From JAENVU01 sp031422675 (GTDB lineage Bacteria; Actinomycetota; Acidimicrobiia; IMCC26256; JAENVU01), in contig JANPMG010000143.1 in assembly GCA_031422675.1 (NCBI GenBank), positions 1-18,622 on the forward strand: a DNA stretch of 18,622 bases. The letters are read 5' to 3'. This document shows, piece after piece, positions 13,292 to 18,622 of the stretch. The translations under genes were made by a program, and so were the position numbers. Below the pieces are notes generated by a model. That model saw only the letters and a list, made by a program, of their open reading frames with translations, had not been told where the DNA came from and made no database searches. Each line of letters opens with the position of its first letter. Positions within the stretch are counted from its first letter, which is position 1.

Positions 13292-13307
13292 GCAAGCTGG
13301 GGCTTGC
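13292..13307 (+). terminator. Terminator-like hairpin between convergent genes
   Basis: GCAAGC-TGGG-GCTTGC forms a 6-bp stem with a 4-nt loop and is followed by GTCTTT. It lies in the 79-bp gap between the DUF1214 stop (13259) and the stop of the second sulfotransferase (13339). CTCCCGC and GCGGGAG further out on either side could enclose it in a larger stem. Confidence 0.5.
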
Positions 13308-13338
13308 GTCTTTGGTGCGAGTTGCGGGAGGGGGTGGG

Positions 13339-14604
13339 TTATTCCTCGGTGATGGCGTAGTGGTTGACGTAGTGGGCGAAGGTGGCGCGCACGTGGTCCT
13401 CGTCGAGGCCGACGGACCCGAACGTGTAGGTGTGCGCTCCGTGCTTGGCGCGCGGCTTGTTCGCCAGGTAGTCCCGGATGCGGGCGTCGTGCCCGGTCGG
13501 CCAGGCGAATCCGAGCTGCTCGTAGAGGCCGTGGAGTTGCGCGACGGGATCGGCCATCAGATCGAGGAAGTGGGAGTCGACGATCTGATCGGCCGGGATC
13601 GACCCGTCGGACCGTTGCGCGATCGCGCCGTCGAGGAACATCTGGTAGGTGATCTCCATCATCGGTCCGAGCGCGGCCACGTCGACCGCATCGCTGCGCA
13701 TGAACCGCACAACGCCGAGCAGACTCGTGAGCGACGCGATGAACTTGCGCGGATCTCGGTGCGTGTGGATCACGAGCGCGTCGGGATACTCGGTGAAGAG
13801 CTGGGGCAACGTGGACACGTGCGCGGGTGACTTCAACAACCAACGGCGCGTCGTACCGTCGGCGAGAGGACCGCGAGGATCGCCGGCGTACTGGAACGTC
13901 GCCAGCATGCGGCGGTGGAGCTGGTAGACGCGCCCGAGTGCGTCCAGATGTTCGAGCTGCCATCCCGTGAAGCTCGGCGTGTCGTAGTGCATCGACCAAT
14001 ACGGTCCGGCGAAGTCGTACGCAAGGAAGTGCACGCACTCGCACGGCAGGTCGGTCGCGAGCTCGTGCATGGTCATGAAGTCGGGGTGGATGTCGGCCCA
14101 GAACTCCTGCTCGGATTCCGCGAGGCGTCGCCGTTCCGCACGGTCCGCCGCGGGATCTGCGAGCCGAGGTAAAGGCTGCACCGCTTCCCAAGCGATCGGC
14201 GCTCGCAGCCCGCCATCGAGGGCGAGGAGTTCCAGGAGAATCGTGGTGCCGGTGCGCGGCGGGCCGACCACGAAGAGCGGCGCATCGATTCGTTCGTCCT
14301 TCACGGCGGGTGTGGCCGACCAGTGGGCCTGGAGTCGGAGCCAGGTCTGGAGCATGCGCGTGATCTCGGCGCGGGTCAGGACGCGCCCGAGGAGGTGCAG
14401 GTTGGCTTCCCGGTCGACGGAGGCGACGAACTCTCGGTACGCCGTCTCCCATCCCGGCCATTCGTCGGCGCCGATGTCGGTGAGGCCGGTCGTGCCCCGG
14501 GCGATAGCAAGGAGCGCGTCGGCGTCGAGCGGCACGAGTGAGCGAGGATCACCCACCGCGTCGCCGAACAGATTCAGCCGTCGAACCCAATCCGGGTGCT
14601 CCAT
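13339..14604 (-). CDS. Sulfotransferase family protein (PAPS-dependent), copy 2
   Basis: The 421-residue paralogue of the gene at 10924-12090 has VVGPPRTGTTILLELLALD (112-130, RTGTT 117-121), LLKSPAHVSTLP (256-267) and HTHRDPRKFIASLTSLLG (280-297) as PAPS-binding segments. Between them lies an insert with PCECVHFLAYDFAGPYW, the usual acceptor side. The N-terminal domain (DREANLHLLGRVLTRAEI) and the C-terminus (HGAHTYTFGSVGLDE) align with copy 1, so the two arose by duplication or belong to one expanded family. ATG 14604 was preferred to ATG 14610 because AGGCGG stands 6 nt before 14604. The acceptor is unknown. Confidence 0.87.
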   Translation of the reverse strand: MEHPDWVRRLNLFGDAVGDPRSLVPLDADALLAIARGTTGLTDIGADEWPGWETAYREFVASVDREANLHLLGRVLTRAEITRMLQTWLRLQAHWSATPAVKDERIDAPLFVVGPPRTGTTILLELLALDGGLRAPIAWEAVQPLPRLADPAADRAERRRLAESEQEFWADIHPDFMTMHELATDLPCECVHFLAYDFAGPYWSMHYDTPSFTGWQLEHLDALGRVYQLHRRMLATFQYAGDPRGPLADGTTRRWLLKSPAHVSTLPQLFTEYPDALVIHTHRDPRKFIASLTSLLGVVRFMRSDAVDVAALGPMMEITYQMFLDGAIAQRSDGSIPADQIVDSHFLDLMADPVAQLHGLYEQLGFAWPTGHDARIRDYLANKPRAKHGAHTYTFGSVGLDEDHVRATFAHYVNHYAITEE

Positions 14605-14716
14605 GGTCATCCGCCTCGCCGGTCAGCTCGTCGACAAATCGTGCGCCGAGTCAAGTTTTGGGTGGTTCACGGCCGAAAAGGATGAAGGACCCGAATCAGT
14701 CGTCGGAAGGGGTCAG
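14605..14716. other. Divergent intergenic region
   Basis: This 112-bp gap separates the second sulfotransferase (minus) from the coiled-coil gene (plus) and must hold promoters for both. A TTGACT -35-like hexamer on the minus strand (14649-14654) is the only recognisable element, and no matching TANNNT -10 is at the usual distance. Both genes use Shine-Dalgarno starts, not the leaderless pattern. Confidence 0.3.
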
Positions 14717-16969
14717 GTGAGCACTCGGACAGAACCGTCGAGCCCCGCGGCCAAACAGACCTTGGACGAGTTGGTGGCCAGCCGCACCGCGCCGAAGCTA
14801 CCGGCCGCACCGGTGTTCCGGCGGGAGGTCGTTCCCGTGCCCGAGGTGGGACGCGGTCGCAAGGGAGCCTCGGACCTCGAAGCGGCCATTCGCGCCAACG
14901 CCGAAGCCGCCGAAGAGGCGCGCCGGGTGGCCCTGGCCCAGCGCCGGGCGCTCGAGGAAGTGGCGGCCCAGCGGACCACGATCGAGAAGCAGCTGGCCCG
15001 ACTGCGGCGGGAAATGGCCGAGGAGCGCTCGGAGCACGAGCGGCTCGTGGCCCAAGCTCGGTATCGGGCGACTCAGGAGGAACGCCGTCGGCACGACACG
15101 ACGGCCGACGGCGGCTCCGACATCACCACCAACGTGATCGCGAGCGCGACGCCGACGGCCCCTTCACCGGCATTTCGGGCGGTACAGGGCCAGATCGCGG
15201 AACGGGAGCAACTCGGCGAGTCGCATCGACAACGGTTGCTCGAAGCCCTGCGGGAGCGGGATGCGGCCCGACTCGAACTCCAACGGGTTAGCGACGCCCG
15301 CACGCATGCCGAGCGCCGCCTCGAACGGGTCACCGAGGTCCTGCATCGGGCGACGAGTTCCTCCGGGCCGGCGCCGGCGGGTGGCGACGGCGTGGACACG
15401 CAGGCGGTGCGAGCACTCCGCGATGAGTTGGCGGTGGCGATCGCGCGCGCCAAGTCTGCGGAATCTCGCACGAACGAACTGCGCGACGAGATCGACGCAG
15501 TCAAGAATCAGCGGGTCTCGACGACCGAGTCGCTCGAAGCAACCCGGGACGACCTCGATCGTGCCCGCGACGAGCTGGGTTCGCTCCAAGTGCGACTGAT
15601 CGAAGTCGAGGCCGAACAGCGCAAGGGCGCGCCGGACGAGGATCGGATCGAAGTCGCACAGACTCGGGCGCGGGAGTTGGAAGCCGAGGTCGAATCCGCG
15701 CGTGATCGCGCGGCCGCCGCGGAGCGTCAGGTGCTGGAGCTGGCCGCATCACTCCGGTCCACGACGGATCGCGCGGAGCTGTCGGTCTCGGTGACCCAGG
15801 ACCTCCAGCGCGAGTTGGCCGATGCGGAGCGGCGCCGCGCGGCGGCCGAGTCCGACGCCATCGCGGTGGCGACACGCATGCGTGACGCGGAAGCCGCGTT
15901 CGAAGCGCGCGCGACGCGCCTCGAAGCGCAGCTGAGCGAGGCGGTCATCGAGCATGGGCATCACGCCGTTGACTTGGAGGCCACCCATGCGGCCACCGCG
16001 GCCGAGCTGACCTCCGCGAGCGCGCAGGCCGAGCATCTGGCGCGTGAGATCGACGAGGCCCACGCGCGGGCCGAAGCACTCGAAACCGAGTTGGTGGGTC
16101 GAGACGCCGAACTGTCCGCCGTCGCCGGCGAGTTGTCGCAGCGGGACGTCCGGTTGCAGGAGACCGAGCGCGCGCTCGCCGCGACGACGGCTGAGGCCGA
16201 CGTCGTTCGGGCCCGGTGCGACGAGTTGGCCGACGCGCTGGCCTTCGCCCGGGACCAGGCCGGCGCCGCCGAGACCGCGCTCCGTGGCGCGCACGATGAC
16301 GCCGGCCAGGCGATGGTGGTGGCCGAAGCGGCGTTGGGCACCGCCCGGGCCGAGCGCGATGTCGCGGTTGCCCAGGCCGATTCGCTGACCCTGGAGCTCG
16401 CCCAACTCCGAACCGCGCTCGAGGCGCTCGACGCGCAGATGGCCGAGCGTGAGCGCGAGATGCTGACGATGGATACCGAGCATCACGACGCGCTCACCCG
16501 ACTCGACGAGCTCGGCCGGGAACTGGTTCATCTCCGGACCGATCGTGATCAGCTGGTGGCCCGATCCGACGACGTTGTGGCGCGGTGTGAACACCTCGAG
16601 TTGGAACTCGATGTTGCCCGCGTGCGCGCCGACGAGTTGGAGGCGACGCGTTCGGCCGACCGTCGAGCCGCCGAACAAGTCATCGAGGTCCTGCGGATCA
16701 AGGCCGAGTCCGCTACCGCTCGTGCCATCGCGGTGGAGTCGGAGTTGCACGACGCGCGACTGGTTGCGCAGGCACGACCAATCGAACTCGTTGTGCCCGA
16801 ACTCGTTGTGCCCGAACGAGTTGTGCCCGAACCCGTTGTGCCGGAGCCGGTGGAAGCGTCGGCCGACCCACTGGCCGCGGAACATCCCGACGACGACGCG
16901 CCTCGGGCGCCGTCGGAGTTGCGTCGAGCGGTGTTTGCGAGCTTGACCGAACTGGCCGGGGACGGCTGA
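14717..16969 (+). CDS. Large coiled-coil protein, function unknown
   Basis: The 750-residue product is almost entirely Ala/Glu/Arg/Leu-rich helix with no visible tryptophan, signal peptide or membrane segment. A disordered, proline-containing N-terminus (1-50) leads into helix at about 52-127. A Thr/Ser/Pro break (128-152), helix 154-212, a Gly/Pro break (213-226), and a long coiled coil from about 227 to 685 follow. The tail contains tandem V-V-P-E-x pentapeptides (690-713), an acidic stretch and a final amphipathic SELRRAVFASLTELAGDG. Annotation pipelines often label such proteins 'chromosome segregation ATPase', but no P-loop or ABC signature is present. A scaffold or cytoskeletal role is inference. 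The GTG start has GGAAGGGG upstream; the frame is open to 14069, but the upstream part is antisense to the sulfotransferase. Confidence 0.8.
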   Translation: MSTRTEPSSPAAKQTLDELVASRTAPKLPAAPVFRREVVPVPEVGRGRKGASDLEAAIRANAEAAEEARRVALAQRRALEEVAAQRTTIEKQLARLRREMAEERSEHERLVAQARYRATQEERRRHDTTADGGSDITTNVIASATPTAPSPAFRAVQGQIAEREQLGESHRQRLLEALRERDAARLELQRVSDARTHAERRLERVTEVLHRATSSSGPAPAGGDGVDTQAVRALRDELAVAIARAKSAESRTNELRDEIDAVKNQRVSTTESLEATRDDLDRARDELGSLQVRLIEVEAEQRKGAPDEDRIEVAQTRARELEAEVESARDRAAAAERQVLELAASLRSTTDRAELSVSVTQDLQRELADAERRRAAAESDAIAVATRMRDAEAAFEARATRLEAQLSEAVIEHGHHAVDLEATHAATAAELTSASAQAEHLAREIDEAHARAEALETELVGRDAELSAVAGELSQRDVRLQETERALAATTAEADVVRARCDELADALAFARDQAGAAETALRGAHDDAGQAMVVAEAALGTARAERDVAVAQADSLTLELAQLRTALEALDAQMAEREREMLTMDTEHHDALTRLDELGRELVHLRTDRDQLVARSDDVVARCEHLELELDVARVRADELEATRSADRRAAEQVIEVLRIKAESATARAIAVESELHDARLVAQARPIELVVPELVVPERVVPEPVVPEPVEASADPLAAEHPDDDAPRAPSELRRAVFASLTELAGDG
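16784..16843 (+). repeat. 15-bp tandem repeat, four copies
   Basis: Units begin at 16784, 16799, 16814 and 16829. The first two are identical (GAACTCGTTGTGCCC), the third and fourth differ by two to three bases, and a partial fifth follows. Each unit encodes E-x-V-V-P, giving a proline-rich stalk in the tail of the coiled-coil protein. The near identity indicates recent expansion. Confidence 0.85.
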
Positions 16970-17006
16970 CCCCGGGCGTCGGGTTCCGGTTGTTCAGTGG
17001 TCGAGA

Positions 17007-18026
17007 TCAGGGCTCGTCGAGCACCGCAGCACCGAGATCGGGGAAAACCTTGGCGACCTTGGTCAGCAGGTATTGGCCGTAGGTACCGTCGACGGCGTGG
17101 ACGTCCGCGCCGTCCCAACGCGCCGGCGCGTTATGCGCCGCGGGTGCGATCGAGCCGGGGAGCGGGAGCGCGCTGATCGGTGCGTCCCAGTCGGGATCGA
17201 AGAAGAACGGAATCGAGATCCGGTCACCGTCACTCGGCGAACGGACCTGATGCGCGGTGGAGCGGTAGCCGCCGCCGGTCAGGCGCTCCAACATGTCGCC
17301 GATGTTGCAGATCAGGGCGGCCGGGTCGGGCGCGACCGCAACCCAGCCGCGTTCGGTCCGGACCTCCAGGCCGCCGCGATCGTCCTGCCAGAGGATCGTG
17401 AGGAATCCGTAATCCGTGTGTTCGGCTACGCCGGCGGTCGGGCCGTCGGGTACCGCCGCCGGATAGCGGAACAGGCGGAGCAGGACGACCGGGTCCTGGA
17501 ACCAGCGTTGCGGCAGCAGGTCCGGGCCGAGTCCGAGACCCACCGAGATCGCGCGGGCCAAGTGGTGTCCGAGCCGCTCCAACTCACCGAGGTACGCGGT
17601 GAGGACGGGCCGCAGTTCGCTCGGCTCGGCGGGCCAGAGGTTCGGGCCGTGGAGCGGTACGCCCGCGCGCACGCGCGCGTCGGTCGCATCGAGTTCCCGG
17701 CCGAAGTAGTACCCCTCCTTGTGGTCCGGTGCTCCCGAGGTCAACTCGCCGTGCAGCGGAAACCATCCTCGCCACGCTCGGCCACCGCGCGTCATGGCCA
17801 CGGACGACTTCTCGGTGTCGGGACGGGCGAAGAACTCCCGGGCGAGCTGCGCCACCCGCGCGCCCCGTGCCGGATCGATGCCGTGATTGACCACGGAGAA
17901 GAATCCGACCTCCCGACAGGCCGTGTCGATCTGGGCGGCCACGGCGGAGATGTTGTCACCGCGAAGCAGCGGGGCCACGTCGATGCGAGGAACGTCGCTC
18001 GCCGAGTCCGTGGCTGGTCGATTCAA
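17007..18026 (-). CDS. 2-oxoglutarate/Fe(II) dioxygenase, isopenicillin-N-synthase-like
   Basis: The 339-residue protein has the N-terminal DIOX_N pattern (VPRIDVAPLL, then CREVGFFSVVNHGID at 37-51). Its catalytic jelly roll keeps the iron ligands His203 and Asp205 (HTDYGFLTIL) and His259 (YRSTAHQV), with Arg269-x-Ser271 (DRISIPFFFDP) for the 2-oxoglutarate carboxylate. This is the layout of the IPNS/flavonoid-dioxygenase/gibberellin-oxidase superfamily, which in bacteria hydroxylates or desaturates small molecules. The full RxS motif suggests true 2-oxoglutarate use. The substrate is unknown. The best start is TTG 18026, with GGAGGA 6 nt upstream; a GTG further upstream (18074) lacks such support. 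It is divergent from a methyltransferase, so the two may share control. Confidence 0.88.
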   Translation of the reverse strand: MNRPATDSASDVPRIDVAPLLRGDNISAVAAQIDTACREVGFFSVVNHGIDPARGARVAQLAREFFARPDTEKSSVAMTRGGRAWRGWFPLHGELTSGAPDHKEGYYFGRELDATDARVRAGVPLHGPNLWPAEPSELRPVLTAYLGELERLGHHLARAISVGLGLGPDLLPQRWFQDPVVLLRLFRYPAAVPDGPTAGVAEHTDYGFLTILWQDDRGGLEVRTERGWVAVAPDPAALICNIGDMLERLTGGGYRSTAHQVRSPSDGDRISIPFFFDPDWDAPISALPLPGSIAPAAHNAPARWDGADVHAVDGTYGQYLLTKVAKVFPDLGAAVLDEP

Positions 18027-18032
18027 AGCGCG

Positions 18033-18038
18033 TCCTCC
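18033..18038 (-). promoter_or_regulatory. Ribosome binding site (GGAGGA) deciding a TTG start
   Basis: On the minus strand GGAGGA is followed by CGCGCT and TTG 18026. Conserved sequence (VPRIDV) begins a few residues later and no ATG or GTG lies between, so the rare TTG start is well supported. Confidence 0.65.
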
Positions 18039-18052
18039 GTCCTGACCCGCGG

Positions 18053-18058
18053 ACAATA
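18053..18058 (-). promoter_or_regulatory. Possible -10 (TATTGT, minus strand)
   Basis: TATTGT on the minus strand would start transcription near 18046 and give a leader of about 20 nt containing the GGAGGA site. Confidence 0.35.
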
Positions 18059-18094
18059 GAACGAGTGTCCCCACTGCGACCTCGCCGGCGGTCC

Positions 18095-18100
18095 TACGGT
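18095..18100 (+). promoter_or_regulatory. Candidate leaderless -10 (TACGGT)
   Basis: TACGGT followed by CTGGTGC (7 nt) and GTG 18108 supports a leaderless GTG start for the methyltransferase gene. Confidence 0.5.
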
Positions 18101-18107
18101 CTGGTGC

Positions 18108-18622
18108 GTGGACCTCTTCGGCGGCGACGCGATGGCCGCGGGTTACGCGTCCTCGCGCCCGGCCGTGCACTCGGAGATCCTGGTCGCGGTGCAAGCGAGC
18201 CTGGACTTGCACCTCCCAGTCCGTCGGGTTCTGGATGTCGGCTGCGGCGCGGGTGCGTCGACCCGCGCGGCCGCGGCGTGGGGTCGGTCGGTGATCGGCG
18301 TGGATCCCGAGCCGCCGATGGCATGTGCCGCGCGTGCGGCGCGAGCTGCCGTGCCGGACGCGCAGTTCGCGGTGGGCTCGGCCGAGGCGATGCCGGTCAG
18401 CTCTCGATCCGTCGACGTGATCACCGCCGCGGGCGTGCTCAACTTCGTCGACCTCGCGAGCTTCGGTACCGAGGCGGAGCGAGTACTGACGCCCGATGGG
18501 ATTGTCGTGGTCTACGACTTCGCGACGGGCGCGCGCAGCGCGGACGCGCCGGAACTGGCCCGGGGCTACCGGGAGTTCGCACGCCGCTGGCCACGGCCCG
18601 TCGGTGCTCGCGAGCCGGTGGA
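18108..18622 (+). CDS. SAM-dependent class I methyltransferase (partial, runs off right edge)
   Basis: The frame is open from GTG 18108 to the end of the window (171 codons). VRRVLDVGCGAGAST (38-52) is motif I for SAM binding. VIGVDPEPPM, with the acidic residue after strand 2, binds the ribose. AQFAVGSAEAMPVSSRSVDVITAAGVLNFVD is the motif II/III region typical of Methyltransf_11 proteins, and LTPDGIVVVYDF is the post-motif strand. The acceptor cannot be inferred. The C-terminal part is missing because of the window edge. It is divergent from the dioxygenase, with about 80 bp between the starts. Confidence 0.85.
   Translation, partial: MDLFGGDAMAAGYASSRPAVHSEILVAVQASLDLHLPVRRVLDVGCGAGASTRAAAAWGRSVIGVDPEPPMACAARAARAAVPDAQFAVGSAEAMPVSSRSVDVITAAGVLNFVDLASFGTEAERVLTPDGIVVVYDFATGARSADAPELARGYREFARRWPRPVGAREPV

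Noticed and set aside
14069..14716. N-terminal extension of the coiled-coil frame
   Set aside because: It is antisense to the conserved sulfotransferase and has a Ser/Arg composition typical of shadow frames.
15749..16885. 378-residue minus-strand open frame with repeated GHN/FGHNEF units
   Set aside because: The apparent repeat is only the reverse reading of the 15-bp tandem repeat in the coiled-coil gene; no start signal or family is seen.

Overview
The window is high-GC, mostly coding DNA with a strong preference for G or C at third codon positions. Several starts look leaderless, lipoproteins carry poly-Thr or Gly/Ser linkers, and the gene set (sulfotransferases, DUF1214, SDR and amidohydrolase enzymes of lipid or steroid type) fits a free-living actinobacterium. 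An Acidimicrobiia relative (Ilumatobacter-like) is my best guess; this is inference from style and gene content, not a database match. I see no rRNA, tRNA, CRISPR array or insertion sequence.

Layout. 1-94: tail of a gene entering from the left. 274-1233: two minus-strand genes (a lipoprotein and a small membrane protein) with looser codon use than the rest. 1234-1833: a junction zone with a strong hairpin and a truncated, minus-strand DUF664/DinB remnant. 1832-2737: SDR dehydrogenase of the beta-oxidation type, convergent with a His-containing lipoprotein (2779-3294). 3417-7482: plus-strand run of GH29 alpha-L-fucosidase, translationally coupled to a GT-C membrane glycosyltransferase, then an amidohydrolase. 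7578-8170: a small hypothetical gene and a poly-Thr lipoprotein. 8184-8936 (minus): an SDR-fold protein whose motif pattern matches halohydrin dehalogenases, divergent from a coupled zinc alcohol dehydrogenase and PaaI-type thioesterase pair (9049-10832). A long hairpin separates this pair from a minus-strand sulfotransferase (10924-12090). Next come a divergent DUF1214 protein (12138-13259), a second minus-strand sulfotransferase (13339-14604), a 750-residue coiled-coil protein (14717-16969), a minus-strand 2-oxoglutarate/Fe(II) dioxygenase with a TTG start (17007-18026), and the beginning of a SAM-dependent methyltransferase (18108 to the right edge).

The most notable signals are three. The first is the halohydrin-dehalogenase-like protein: a perfect Ser-X12-Tyr-X3-Arg triad with a degraded cofactor motif. 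The second is a recurrent hexamer TANNNT placed exactly 7 nt before six start codons, plus one near match, suggesting leaderless transcription and settling several starts. The third is a 56-nt, nearly loopless hairpin between convergent genes. Other points are a gene remnant at a compositional boundary, two sulfotransferase paralogues flanking a DUF1214 gene, and a large uncharacterised coiled-coil protein with a 15-bp tandem repeat.
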